From the NCBI RefSeq assembly GCF_039939195.1, contig NZ_JBDUUH010000009.1:1-64000 (forward strand): a stretch of 64,000 nt of DNA. Direction: 5' to 3'. This document shows, piece by piece, positions 17,175 through 26,072 of the stretch. Under the pieces are notes generated by a model. It was not told where the DNA came from and ran no database searches. It saw nothing but the letters and a program-made list of their open reading frames with translations. How positions within the stretch are numbered: position 1 is the first letter of the stretch; each line of letters begins with the position of its first letter. A program made the translations under genes and the position numbers. The DNA comes from Foliimonas ilicis (GTDB lineage: Bacteria; Pseudomonadota; Alphaproteobacteria; Rhizobiales; Rhizobiaceae).

Positions 17175-18845
17175 ATGTATCGTTACGATGAGTTCGACCA
17201 CGATTTCGTAAATGCCCGCGTCGCGGAATTCACCGATCAGGTGGAGCGGCGTCTTGCCGGCGAAATCACCGAAGACCAGTTCAAGCCGCTGCGGCTGATG
17301 AACGGCGTTTATTTGCAGCTTCACGCCTACATGCTGCGCGTCGCGATCCCCTATGGCACGCTGAACTCGGCGCAGCTTCGCATTTTGGCGCATATCGCCC
17401 GCAAATATGACAAGGGCTACGGGCATTTCACGACGCGCCAGAACATCCAGTACAATTGGCCGTCGCTGTCCGACATTCCGGCGATCCTTGCCGATCTGGC
17501 AAGCGTCGAAATGCATGCGATCCAGACATCGGGAAATTGCATTCGCAACGTCACGGCAGATCATTTCGCCGGGGCCGCTGCCGATGAAGTTGCCGATCCG
17601 CGCCCCTATGCGGAAATCCTTCGCCAGTGGTCGTCGGTGCACCCGGAATTTTCCTATCTGCCGCGCAAGTTCAAGATCGCGGTGACGGGCGCAGAGCGCG
17701 ACCGTGCCGCAATTCAGGTTCACGACATCGGTCTTCATCTGAAGAAGAACGAAAAGGGCGAGCTGGGCTTTGCCGTCTATGTCGGCGGCGGACAGGGCCG
17801 CACGCCCATGATCGCCAAGAAAATTCAGGACTTCCTGCCGGAAGAGCACCTGCTTTCCTACACGACTGCCGTCATGCGCGTTTACAATCTGCATGGCCGT
17901 CGCGACAACAAATATAAGGCGCGCATCAAGATTCTCGTCCATGAGACGGGAACCGAGGAATTGAAGCGCCAGATCGATGCCGAATGGCAGGCGCTGAAGG
18001 ATGGCGATCTGAAACTGCCGGAAGCCGATATTCGCGCTATTGAGGCCTATTTCGCGTTACCGCCGCTGGCAGCGCGCCCGGAAGGCGACGAGGTGATCAA
18101 GCTTGCAAGGCTGGATTCGCGCAGCTTCTCGGAATGGCTCGACCAGAACGTCATCACCCATCGCAATCCCGATTATGCTTCTGTCACCATTTCGCTGAAA
18201 GGCACAGGTGAGGCGCCGGGTGATGCGACCGATACGCAGATGGAAGTCGTGGCCGACATTGCCGAGCGTTACGGCTTTGACGAAATCCGCGTGACGCATG
18301 AGCAGAACCTGGTTCTGCCGCATGTCGCGCGGGCCGATCTGAAGGCCGTTTACGATGCGCTGGCTGAGGCCGAACTGGCGACCGCCAATTCGGGGCTCAT
18401 CACCGACATCATCGCCTGCCCCGGCCTCGATTATTGCGCACTTGCGAATGCCCGTTCGATTTCGGTCGCGCAGGAAATTTCGGAGCGCTTCGCCTCGCTG
18501 GAGCGTCAGCGCGACATTGGCGAATTGAAGCTGAAGATTTCCGGCTGCATCAATGCCTGCGGACACCATCATGTCGGCCATATCGGCATTCTGGGCGTAG
18601 AGAAAAAAGGCACCGAGCTTTATCAGGTCACGCTTGGCGGTTCGGGTGACGAGAACACGTCGATCGGCGAAATCGTCGGTCGCGGCTTCGGCCCGGAAGA
18701 AATCACCGATGCGATCGAAACCGTCGTCGAGACTTATCTGACCGTGCGACGCGACAAGTCCGAAACCTTCCTGGACGCTTATCGCCGGGTCGGCACCGCG
18801 CCGTTCAAGGAGGCGCTTTATGGTGGCGAAGCAAAAGCTGCCTGA
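17175..18845 (+). CDS. cysI: assimilatory sulfite reductase hemoprotein (nitrite/sulfite reductase family)
   Basis: Reduces sulfite to sulfide using siroheme and a [4Fe-4S] cluster. 556 aa. Two ferredoxin-like/SiR repeats are visible; the cluster and siroheme ligands are IACPGLDYCALA (C-x5-C, about residues 414-420) and KISGCINACGHHH (C-x3-C, about 457-461). ATG 17175 is preceded by GGAAG. The frame extends upstream through DUF2849 in an unrelated reading. No flavoprotein CysJ is nearby, so electrons probably come from ferredoxin. It overlaps cysH by 26 bp. Confidence 0.95.
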   Translation: MYRYDEFDHDFVNARVAEFTDQVERRLAGEITEDQFKPLRLMNGVYLQLHAYMLRVAIPYGTLNSAQLRILAHIARKYDKGYGHFTTRQNIQYNWPSLSDIPAILADLASVEMHAIQTSGNCIRNVTADHFAGAAADEVADPRPYAEILRQWSSVHPEFSYLPRKFKIAVTGAERDRAAIQVHDIGLHLKKNEKGELGFAVYVGGGQGRTPMIAKKIQDFLPEEHLLSYTTAVMRVYNLHGRRDNKYKARIKILVHETGTEELKRQIDAEWQALKDGDLKLPEADIRAIEAYFALPPLAARPEGDEVIKLARLDSRSFSEWLDQNVITHRNPDYASVTISLKGTGEAPGDATDTQMEVVADIAERYGFDEIRVTHEQNLVLPHVARADLKAVYDALAEAELATANSGLITDIIACPGLDYCALANARSISVAQEISERFASLERQRDIGELKLKISGCINACGHHHVGHIGILGVEKKGTELYQVTLGGSGDENTSIGEIVGRGFGPEEITDAIETVVETYLTVRRDKSETFLDAYRRVGTAPFKEALYGGEAKAA

Positions 18846-19572
18846 GACAGAGATTGCGGCATTCGCGGCTGACCTCGATGCGCGTTACGGGAATCTCGAC
18901 CCGCAGCGCATAATCGAGGAAGCCGTTCTGCGCCAGTTTTCCGGTGAAATCGCCGCCGTTTCGTCATTCGGCGCGGATTCGGCTGTGCTGTTGCACATGA
19001 TTGCGCAAATTGATGCTGCTTTGCCGATCATTTTCCTCGATACGGGCAAGCATTTCGAAGAAACGCTGAGTTACCGCGATGCGCTGGCCGAGGATTTCGG
19101 CCTGAGCGATATTCGCGTGGTCGAGCCGGAAGCCGCGGCACTGGCGACACTCGATCCCAAGGGCGTTCTGCACCAGACCGACACGGAAGCCTGCTGCGCC
19201 ATCCGCAAGGTCGAGCCGATGGCGCGCGGTGTCGAGCCGTTCAGCGCGTGGTTCACCGGGCGCAAGCGCTTTCAGGCAGCGACCCGTCAGGCGCTTCCAG
19301 CCTTCGAGGCGGTCGGTCCGCGTGTTCGCATCAATCCGCTCGCGAAATGGTCGTCGACCGAACTTGGCGACTATATGAAGGCGAACGCCCTGCGCGAAAA
19401 TCCGCTGGTCGCCTATGGCTATCTGTCGATTGGCTGCTTTCCGTGCACGCAGCCGGTCAAGCCGGGCGAAGATGCGCGCAGCGGTCGCTGGGTCGGACAG
19501 GCCAAGACGGAATGCGGCATTCATCTGGAAGGGCTCGACAAAACGCTCGAATCCGGCCGCTCGCGCATTTGA
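18820..19572 (+). CDS. cysH: adenylylsulfate (APS) reductase, thioredoxin dependent
   Basis: Reduces APS to sulfite ahead of cysI. 250 aa. The CC pair (EACCAIRKVEP) and the C-x2-C pair (GCFPCTQPV) bind the [4Fe-4S] cluster that marks the APS-specific type, rather than the cluster-free PAPS reductase of enterobacteria. The C-terminal catalytic Cys is in KTECGIH. PP-loop-like SSFGADSAVLL binds the nucleotide. AAGGAGG lies 7 nt before ATG 18820, inside the end of cysI, so translation is coupled. Confidence 0.95.
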   Translation: MVAKQKLPETEIAAFAADLDARYGNLDPQRIIEEAVLRQFSGEIAAVSSFGADSAVLLHMIAQIDAALPIIFLDTGKHFEETLSYRDALAEDFGLSDIRVVEPEAAALATLDPKGVLHQTDTEACCAIRKVEPMARGVEPFSAWFTGRKRFQAATRQALPAFEAVGPRVRINPLAKWSSTELGDYMKANALRENPLVAYGYLSIGCFPCTQPVKPGEDARSGRWVGQAKTECGIHLEGLDKTLESGRSRI

Positions 19573-19662
19573 AAATGAAGTTTTTTCGAAAAAACAGTGA
19601 GATTTTAGGCGCGAAAAATGCTTGAAAGCGTGAAAATCTCAACCTCCAGGGTGAAATTTACA

Positions 19663-20202
19663 ATGACAGAACAGTCGCCTGAAAAGACGACGCGCCTTTG
19701 GGCGGAAACCGGCTTCCGTGAGGATGAGTGGAACCTTGCCGAAACGGCTGATGCGCTTGCGGGCAACAGCAGGATCATTCTGCCTCTGGCCGAGTTTCTG
19801 GCCCTGGACGACGACACGCGGCGCAATTCGAAGGACCGGCTTGGCGTTGTGCTTCAGCCGGGCGAGCAACTTGACGAAATCGTCAGCCATCTCGACACGC
19901 TTTCACTGGTGGCGCTTGCTTTTCCTGTCTACAGCGATGGGCGGAGCTATTCGAAGGCTGAGCTTTTGCGGAGCCGGCATGGCTTCGAAGGTGCGGTGCG
20001 GGCGGTTGGCGACGTGCTGGTAGACCAGCTTCCGCATATGCTGCGTGTCGGTTTCGACGAATTCGAGATTTCGAACCCGGTTCTGCTGAAGCGCCTTGAA
20101 GAAGGCCGCGTCGGCGGAATAGCTCAGCAATATCAGCCGACTGCCAAGCAATCCGAAAAGACCGCGAATTATTCGTGGCGGCGTCTGCGCGCTCCGAACT
20201 GA
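19663..20202 (+). CDS. DUF934 protein of the sulfate assimilation operon
   Basis: About 179 aa, soluble. The core VVLQPGEQLDEIVSHLDTLSLVALAFPVYSDGRSYS, FEGAVRAVGDVLVDQ and YSWRRLR segments are typical of DUF934, annotated as an oxidoreductase-associated protein next to cysI/cysH. The alternative start at 19618 adds 15 residues (AGGCG precedes it); ATG 19663 gives the more usual N-terminus. Last gene of the cys operon. Function unproven; probably an accessory of sulfite reduction. Confidence 0.8.
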   Translation: MTEQSPEKTTRLWAETGFREDEWNLAETADALAGNSRIILPLAEFLALDDDTRRNSKDRLGVVLQPGEQLDEIVSHLDTLSLVALAFPVYSDGRSYSKAELLRSRHGFEGAVRAVGDVLVDQLPHMLRVGFDEFEISNPVLLKRLEEGRVGGIAQQYQPTAKQSEKTANYSWRRLRAPN

Positions 20203-20227
20203 TCCGCGGATTTACTGGCGCACTGAT

Positions 20228-20419
20228 TTACTGGCGAACGCGTTTGCCATGCTTTTCGGCGTCGCTAAGTTTTTCGAGCAGATCGTTGAAACGGTCAGGA
20301 AGAGTACTCTCTGCGCTGAATGCAGGGAGGCTGCGCAAAAAACGTTGCATGCCTTCGCCGCTGGCCTGCCGCCTTATTTCGGCTGAAAGTCTATCTTTAT
20401 ACTGTTCGTTTCTACTCAT
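20228..20419 (-). CDS. NepR-like anti-sigma factor candidate
   Basis: 63 aa. The C-terminal half, LRSLPAFSAESTLPDRFNDL followed by LEKLSDAEK, lines up with the NepR pattern LRa-x-y-x6-vPDRF-x2-LL-x-kLd-x-AE that clamps sigma-EcfG and is bound by phosphorylated PhyR. No phyR or ecfG gene is adjacent, so it would be an orphan paralogue of the main NepR. Its predicted promoter is itself EcfG-like (GGAAC-N17-AGTT), as expected for a feedback inhibitor. Ribosome-binding site weak (GGA). Based on motif recognition only. Confidence 0.6.
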   Translation of the reverse strand: MSRNEQYKDRLSAEIRRQASGEGMQRFLRSLPAFSAESTLPDRFNDLLEKLSDAEKHGKRVRQ

Positions 20420-20444
20420 AACATTTGATCCGTTCGTTGCTGAA

Positions 20445-20472
20445 GGAACTCCTGTTGCAGTGCGATGGTTCC
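20445..20472. promoter_or_regulatory. symmetrical EcfG-like promoter, both directions
   Basis: Minus strand: GGAAC (20472-20468), 17 nt, AGTT (20450-20447), 28 nt from the NepR-like start. Plus strand: GGAAC (20445-20449), 17 nt, GGTT (20467-20470), toward grpE. The two near-consensus promoters share the same bases because GGAACT and GGTTCC are paired at the ends. Confidence 0.5.
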
Positions 20473-20639
20473 CCTGTTCGACTAAAGCTGCAAGTCAGGG
20501 TCTGCAATTACGGTAAAGTTTTAATTAAACTGTTCGTACCTTCGGCAAGCGTCCGATTGGCCGCTGCCCCTTGATTTTTGCCGCCCGAACCTCGATATCG
20601 GGCGCAACTTCCGAACCACTGAAATAACGGGAAATAGCG

Positions 20640-21275
20640 ATGAGCGATCAGGCAAAAGACGAACACGACCTCGATGAGGGCATGGAAGCCGAGATCGGTA
20701 CCGAAACCGGCGATGAAGCGGTGAGCGGCGATTACGAAGCGCTGGTCCGGCTTCTCAAGGAAAACGAAGAGTTGAAGGACAAGGCGCTGCGCGCGGCCGC
20801 CGAGATGGAAAACCTGCGCCGCCGCACGGCGCGCGAGCTTCAGGATGCCCGTTCCTATTCGGTCGCCAATTTCGCCCGCGACATGCTTTCCGTTTCCGAC
20901 AATCTGAACCGCGCCCTCGAAGCCATCCCGGCCGAGGTGAGGGCTTCCGACGATGCAGGCTTCAAGGGCCTGATCGAAGGCGTCGAGATGACGGAGCGCG
21001 CAATGCTTTCCGCGCTTGAGCGCCATGGCGTCAAAAGGCTTGCCCCGGAGGGTGAGAAATTCGACCCGAATTTCCATCAGGCGATGTTCGAGGTTCCCAA
21101 CACTGAAGTTCCCGCCAATACGGTTGTGCAGGTCGTTCAGCCGGGTTACTCGATCGGAGAGCGCGTGCTGCGTCCTGCCATGGTCGGCGTCTCCAAGGGC
21201 GGCCCGAAGCATGTGCCAAGCGATGCGCCCGCAGAGCCCGGCCCGATCAACGAACAGGCTGAAAAAGACGCTTGA
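20640..21275 (+). CDS. grpE: GrpE, nucleotide exchange factor of DnaK
   Basis: Releases ADP from DnaK in the Hsp70 cycle. 211 aa: acidic disordered N-terminus (1-35), long coiled coil (LVRLLKENEELKDKALRAAA, EMENLRRRTARE) and C-terminal beta-wing domain (FDPNFHQAMFEVPNTEVPAN, VVQVVQPGYSIGERVLRPAMVGVSKG). Standalone here; no hrcA or dnaK nearby. Upstream 220 bp contain the EcfG-like element at 20445-20470; no clear heat-shock sigma promoter seen. The next small gene overlaps its stop. Confidence 0.96.
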   Translation: MSDQAKDEHDLDEGMEAEIGTETGDEAVSGDYEALVRLLKENEELKDKALRAAAEMENLRRRTARELQDARSYSVANFARDMLSVSDNLNRALEAIPAEVRASDDAGFKGLIEGVEMTERAMLSALERHGVKRLAPEGEKFDPNFHQAMFEVPNTEVPANTVVQVVQPGYSIGERVLRPAMVGVSKGGPKHVPSDAPAEPGPINEQAEKDA

Positions 21276-21502
21276 GCCTTGTGACCGGCGGCCTGAAACG
21301 CCCATTGCTTTGGGCTGCCGGAATAATCCTCACCGTGATCATTGCCTATATGGCTTTGCTGATTGTGGGTTTTATGAACGCGCGGGATGTCGCTTATTTC
21401 GAGGCGCATCCGCAAGAGCATCGCAAGGTGTTGGAAGATTGCCGCTCCGGCGGAGGTTGGTTCCCGGAATGCGAAGCGGCGGAAGCCATCGCGCCGCGCT
21501 GA
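21272..21502 (+). CDS. small membrane protein with EexN-like Cys motif
   Basis: 76 aa, or 73 from GTG 21281. One transmembrane segment (about residues 11-35, WAAGIILTVIIAYMALLIVG) precedes a short domain YFEAHPQEHRKVLEDC followed by FPECEAAEAI. The x-h-P-x-E-x3-L-x2-C...C-x2-A layout resembles the EexN-type motif of small conjugation-associated lipoproteins, without a lipobox here. TTG 21272 overlaps the grpE stop, suggesting translational coupling. Function unknown. Confidence 0.6.
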   Translation: MSLVTGGLKRPLLWAAGIILTVIIAYMALLIVGFMNARDVAYFEAHPQEHRKVLEDCRSGGGWFPECEAAEAIAPR

Positions 21503-21573
21503 CGGCTTTTTACACATGATGTTTTAGGCCGGACGGTTTATCGTCGCGCAAATTGCTGCGCGGGACTTTGCCG

Positions 21574-22206
21574 ATGAATTTGCTGATGCTTCTGGATTAT
21601 GCCGGCGTTGCCGTGTTCGCGGCGACCGGCGCGTTGGCTGCATCGCGCAAACAGCTCGATCTTATCGGCTTTCTTTTTCTCGCATCCGTCACCGCTATCG
21701 GCGGCGGCACGTTTCGAGACCTCATCCTTGGACTGCCCGTATTCTGGGTTCAGAATCCTGACTATCTCTGGATTTGTGTAATAGTTGCAATTGTAACTTT
21801 CTTCACCGCCCATCTGGTCGAGAGCAGATACAAGCTGCTTTTGTGGCTGGATGCGATTGGCCTTGCAGCCTTCTGCGTTCTGGGTGCGAGCAAGGGATTG
21901 GCTGCGACCGGCTCACCCTCCGTCGCAATCGTCACCGGTGTCTTGACGGCAACATTCGGCGGCGTGCTGCGCGACCTTCTGGCAGGCGAACCCTCGGTTC
22001 TTCTGCGACCGGAAGTCTATGTCACAGCGGCTTTGGTGGGCTCGGTCGTGTTCACGCTGGCCGATATGGCTGGTTTCCCGCCGCAGGGCGTTGCGGTTCT
22101 GGCATTTCTGGCGGCATTGGCCGTGCGTGGCGGCGCGCTGAAATTCGGCTGGACCTTCCCGACCTACAAAAGCAGGCCGGGCAGGCGTCCTGAGGATATT
22201 CCTTGA
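21574..22206 (+). CDS. TRIC family (UPF0126/YicG-like) membrane protein
   Basis: 210 aa with six to seven transmembrane helices arranged as two repeats, each carrying the family signature: ASVTAIGGGTFRDLILG (about residues 37-53) and VTGVLTATFGGVLRDLLAG (about 120-138). Bacterial TRIC homologues form trimeric cation channels; YicG has been linked to glycine transport. ATG 21574 is preferred over TTG 21553. Ends 1 bp before the convergent olsB stop. Confidence 0.87.
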   Translation: MNLLMLLDYAGVAVFAATGALAASRKQLDLIGFLFLASVTAIGGGTFRDLILGLPVFWVQNPDYLWICVIVAIVTFFTAHLVESRYKLLLWLDAIGLAAFCVLGASKGLAATGSPSVAIVTGVLTATFGGVLRDLLAGEPSVLLRPEVYVTAALVGSVVFTLADMAGFPPQGVAVLAFLAALAVRGGALKFGWTFPTYKSRPGRRPEDIP

Positions 22207-22207
22207 T

Positions 22208-23083
22208 CTAAGAGTTGTAGCGTTCCGAACCGCCATAATAGTTCAGATAGCGCGCGCCGATCTGGCTGATGGGCAGGATGATGCAGACATCCACAGTGCC
22301 GAAATCATGGTCGATGACACAGCCATCGCCAATGCGCGCACCGACCCGCAGATAGCCCTTGATGAGCGTTGGCAGGCCCGAAAGTGCCGCCTTCGGGTTG
22401 ATCGCCTCGGCAGGCATAAGGTCGGTGTTGTAGTAGCGCGAGGCGACCGCCTTCACGTCCCATGCGGGCGCGGCGCGGTAATTCTGCGCCAGATAGGAAA
22501 GCGCTTCGGCATGCGCGGCAGGCACAGTGCCCTGAAACGAGGCGCAGCCGGTCAAAACGCTGATGCGGTAGCGGCAGACATAGGCCCAGATGCCTTGCCA
22601 TAGAACTTCGATGGTGCGTTTCGAGCGATATTCGGGAAGCACGCAGGAGCGGCCGAGTTCGAGAAAGCGATGCGTCGGATGCCGCGCGATCAGCTTGCCC
22701 AGTTCGAATTCGTCTTCGGAATAAAAGCCGCCGGTGCTTTCTGCCATTTCCTGCCTGAGCAGGCGATATGTGCCGACGATGCGGCGATGCGACGGGCCGG
22801 GCAGGGACGTATCGAAAACCAGAAGATGGTCGCACACGCCGTCGAAGCGGTCACTGTCGCGACGATCCTCGGCAGTTTGCGAAGGGGCCAGCGCGCCGAG
22901 CTCTTCATAGAAAACCCGGTAGCGGACTTCCTGTGCGGCGGCAATCTCCGCCTCGTTGCGTGCCAGCCTGACTTCAAGCGTGCCGATGCTGCCCAGAGGC
23001 GTTGCCATCGGCAAGGTATCGTCAGGGATTGCCACGTCCCGCGTGTTCAAAACAGCCACACGATTGTCTAAGCCCGTTCGCAT
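22208..23083 (-). CDS. olsB: L-ornithine N-alpha-acyltransferase
   Basis: Transfers a 3-hydroxyacyl group from acyl carrier protein to ornithine, the first step of phosphate-free ornithine lipids. 291 aa of the hemolysin-like GNAT type: EVRLARNEAEIAAAQEVRYR, then VFYEEL, a DHLLVFD strand, ELGRSCVLPEYRSKRTIEVL (acyl-donor site) and YLRVGARIGDGCVIDHDFGTV. The ATG at 23081-23083 has AAGGAGA 7 nt upstream; the longer frame is not conserved. The partner acyltransferase olsA is not in the window. Confidence 0.93.
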   Translation of the reverse strand: MRTGLDNRVAVLNTRDVAIPDDTLPMATPLGSIGTLEVRLARNEAEIAAAQEVRYRVFYEELGALAPSQTAEDRRDSDRFDGVCDHLLVFDTSLPGPSHRRIVGTYRLLRQEMAESTGGFYSEDEFELGKLIARHPTHRFLELGRSCVLPEYRSKRTIEVLWQGIWAYVCRYRISVLTGCASFQGTVPAAHAEALSYLAQNYRAAPAWDVKAVASRYYNTDLMPAEAINPKAALSGLPTLIKGYLRVGARIGDGCVIDHDFGTVDVCIILPISQIGARYLNYYGGSERYNS

Positions 23084-23216
23084 CGCGATTCTCCTTCGAG
23101 CCGTCTTTCGTGGCGCTTGGATAAGCGCACTCTGCAACAATATTGTGACTTTAGCCTGCAGGAATGCGGCAAACAAGTTCCGGGAAAGCATCGGACGAAG
23201 CCGGCTAATCTCTTGT

Positions 23217-25499
23217 TCAGATCGCGGCGTGTTGTTCTACGGCCAGCACGAGTGCCGCCGGATCGAGCGGCTTGGTGACGAAACCGCTTGCCCCATGCGC
23301 CAGAACGGAATGGCGGGTCTGCTCAAGACCATCGGCCGAAAGCACCATGATCGGAACCGGCGGCGAACCCTGCTGCTCCTCATGCCGCCTGATCATCGAG
23401 ATCGCATCGAGGCCGTCCATGACAGGCATGTGCAGATCCATCAGCACGATATCGTAGCGTTGTGCCGAATCCGGTGCGGTCACGGCTTCGACCGCGGCCT
23501 TGCCATTGGTGACGACCTCGACGGAATGCCCTGCCTTTTCCAGCGTCTTGCGGGCCAGAAGTGCGTTGATTTCATTGTCTTCCGCAATGAGCACGGATAG
23601 CGGCAGGGCAGCATCTTTTTGATGGGGGGTATTTGGAGGGGCAATTTCCGAGATCGCGGCTTGTGCAGGCGTCGTGGTCAAGAGCAGGCGCATCAACGTT
23701 TCGCCGCGCGCAGGTCTTGCCAGAAAGCGCGGATAGCCATGCGCGCGCAATTCGCCGAGCATGCCGCGCTCGTTCGGCGCGATGAGGATGATCGCCTCCT
23801 GCGCCGAAAGGCCGTTCTGCCTGAGGCCGGACAGCGTGCGCCCGTCTATGTCTTCCATCGCTGCATCGACGATGATCGTGTCGCAGCCGGGAACATCGGA
23901 AAGAGCCTGCTCTGGCGTCGCGCAGACGAAAGCTTCGCCGCCATGCGCGCGCACCATCAGCGCCAGGGCCTCCGCTTCGGGCATGTTCCTGGACAGTATT
24001 ACAACCTTCCGGCTGCTGAGCGCAGCGATACGCGTTTCATCGCCTGGCGTCACGGTTTCCGCGGGAATGGCGAAGGTGAAGGTCGAGCCGTGTCCATGCT
24101 CGGTGCTGACTTCCAGCGATCCGCCCATCGAGCGTGCGAGGCGGCGCGAAATGGCAAGGCCAAGCCCGGCACCGGGATAGATGCGCGTCGATGTGTCGTC
24201 GGCCTGCTCGAACTCCTCGAAGATGCGCGCCATATCCTTTTCGCGAAGGCCTATTCCCGTATCGGCGACGGCAAAACTCAGCACCCTTGCGCCGGTCTCG
24301 TCGCTGGCCATCGACAGGCTGACCAGAACGCCGCCCTCCTCGGTGAATTTGATGGCGTTGCCGACCAGATTGAGCAGAACCTGACGCATGCGTCCGGGGT
24401 CGGCCGTGATCGTTTGCGGCACGTCAGGTGCTACATAGCCGGCAATGCCGATGGATTTTCCATAGGCGCGCGAAGCCATGAGTTCCACGACATTGTCGAG
24501 AAGCGCGCGCGGCGACATCGCCTGCGGGTCGAGCAGGAAGCGCCCCGCCTCGATCTTCGAATAGTCGAGCAAATCCTCGATCAGCGCCAGAAGCGCGCCG
24601 ACCGAGGTCGAGACAGCGCCGACATAGGAGCGCTGTTCCTGCGAAAGGTTGGTGTCGGCAAGAAGTTTCGCCATACCCAGAATGCCATTCATCGGCGTGC
24701 GGATTTCGTGGCTGACCGTGGCAAGGAAGCGTGACTTCGCCTGGCTCGCATGTTCGGCGCGCTCGCGTGCGGTAATCAGTGCGGTTTCCGCGCGTTTGCG
24801 AGCGGTGATGTCGCGGGCGATTGCGCGGTGGCATATGGCGTTTTCGGAATCGTCGCGCACGGAAAGCTCGATCCATGAGAACCAGCGCATGCCGTTCGGC
24901 GTACGAATAGCGACATCGGCGGAGCTCAGGCATTCGGCATCGAGAAAAGCCGCATCCGGCACAAGCCCGACATCGATGCCAAGTTCGCGCAACGTCTTGC
25001 CGGTGAACTCGCCGCGGTCCACGCCGATCAGTTCGGCAAACACCTTGTTGGCGTAGACGATCCGGCCCTCGCGGTTGCGATGCACGACGACATCGCCCAG
25101 CGCGTCGATCAGCCCAAGGAACTGCTCCTCGCTTTCGCGCAACTCCCAGATGCGGTCGGCAAGGCGCTCGATTTCGACGCGGCTGCGCACTGCATTGTCA
25201 TTGGAGAGTTCAGCCGTCTTGCGATGTGTTTTCAGGCCACGCAGAAACAGCGCGAAACATGTCATGCCGATGCACAGAATGCCGATTGTGACGATGTGTG
25301 CCGCACCGGTCAGGTAGGAAATCGCAGCCAGAACGAACACGGCGATGGTGGCGGCAAACACCCAGCGCGGCCACTCCTTGTCAGCAGGTTTCGGGACGAT
25401 AGACGCCGGCATGGCCTGCGCAGGCAAGGGCTCTGCGTGCTCCTCGTCAATATCGTCTTCAAGCAGGTCGGCGTCGCTAAGGCCCGTCGGTTTGATCAT
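23217..25499 (-). CDS. hybrid sensor histidine kinase with PAS and receiver domains
   Basis: 760 aa. Acidic N-terminus, two membrane helices (about residues 46-88), a coiled linker, PAS domain (about 122-235), HisKA with phospho-acceptor His264 in VSHEIRTPMNG, HATPase (VLLNLVGNAIKF, VADTGIG, GAGLGLAISRRLA), a degenerate receiver-like region (about 500-610) and a true receiver (about 635-755) with the aspartate in DIVLMDLHMPVMDG. No response-regulator gene is adjacent, so phosphate probably passes to a phosphotransferase elsewhere. The signal is unknown; the nearly absent periplasmic loop suggests intracellular sensing. Confidence 0.92.
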   Translation of the reverse strand: MIKPTGLSDADLLEDDIDEEHAEPLPAQAMPASIVPKPADKEWPRWVFAATIAVFVLAAISYLTGAAHIVTIGILCIGMTCFALFLRGLKTHRKTAELSNDNAVRSRVEIERLADRIWELRESEEQFLGLIDALGDVVVHRNREGRIVYANKVFAELIGVDRGEFTGKTLRELGIDVGLVPDAAFLDAECLSSADVAIRTPNGMRWFSWIELSVRDDSENAICHRAIARDITARKRAETALITARERAEHASQAKSRFLATVSHEIRTPMNGILGMAKLLADTNLSQEQRSYVGAVSTSVGALLALIEDLLDYSKIEAGRFLLDPQAMSPRALLDNVVELMASRAYGKSIGIAGYVAPDVPQTITADPGRMRQVLLNLVGNAIKFTEEGGVLVSLSMASDETGARVLSFAVADTGIGLREKDMARIFEEFEQADDTSTRIYPGAGLGLAISRRLARSMGGSLEVSTEHGHGSTFTFAIPAETVTPGDETRIAALSSRKVVILSRNMPEAEALALMVRAHGGEAFVCATPEQALSDVPGCDTIIVDAAMEDIDGRTLSGLRQNGLSAQEAIILIAPNERGMLGELRAHGYPRFLARPARGETLMRLLLTTTPAQAAISEIAPPNTPHQKDAALPLSVLIAEDNEINALLARKTLEKAGHSVEVVTNGKAAVEAVTAPDSAQRYDIVLMDLHMPVMDGLDAISMIRRHEEQQGSPPVPIMVLSADGLEQTRHSVLAHGASGFVTKPLDPAALVLAVEQHAAI

Positions 25500-25571
25500 G
25501 AAAGGATCAATAGCACGGAGCCATTAGGGATTATTGCGGGGATTTGTTCGAATTTTACCGATTTTGCAGCA

Positions 25572-26072
25572 CTATTCGGTCGGCGATTGCTTTTTTGCAG
25601 CCCGCTCGCGCAGCCAGCCGAGAAGTTCGTCCAACACGACCAGACCGGCACCGATCGATATGAAGACATCGGCCAGATTGAACACGGCAAACGACCATGT
25701 CGACGTATGGAACAATATGTAGTCGACTACGTGGCCATAGGTCGAACGGTCGATGAGATTGCCGAGCGCCCCGCCAATGACCAGCGAAAAGCCTATGCGC
25801 GACAATATCTGCCGCGGGGCGGTCTGACTTGCGAGGTAAAGCACGAAGGCGATGACCAATACCGACACGATGACGAGGCCCTTGTCGCCGACCGATGAGA
25901 ACATCGAGAAGGCGACGCCGGTGTTGAAGGTGCGATAGAGCGCCAGAAACGGCACGACATCGACCTTCTCATGCATGACAAGATGCGTCTCGACCAGAAA
26001 CTTGATCCACTGATCGAGGCCGACGGCAGCCGCGATCAATATGAGATAGGCGAAGAGCGATTTGAACTTCAT
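25572..26072 (-). CDS. lspA: lipoprotein signal peptidase (signal peptidase II)
   Basis: Aspartyl membrane protease that removes lipoprotein signal peptides. 166 aa, four membrane helices. Catalytic aspartates are in GGALGNLIDR and FNLADVFISIGA; the FNTGVAFSM motif is also present. Its start overlaps the upstream RNA methyltransferase stop by 4 bp (ATGA), so it is the last gene of a three-gene operon. Confidence 0.96.
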   Translation of the reverse strand: MKFKSLFAYLILIAAAVGLDQWIKFLVETHLVMHEKVDVVPFLALYRTFNTGVAFSMFSSVGDKGLVIVSVLVIAFVLYLASQTAPRQILSRIGFSLVIGGALGNLIDRSTYGHVVDYILFHTSTWSFAVFNLADVFISIGAGLVVLDELLGWLRERAAKKQSPTE

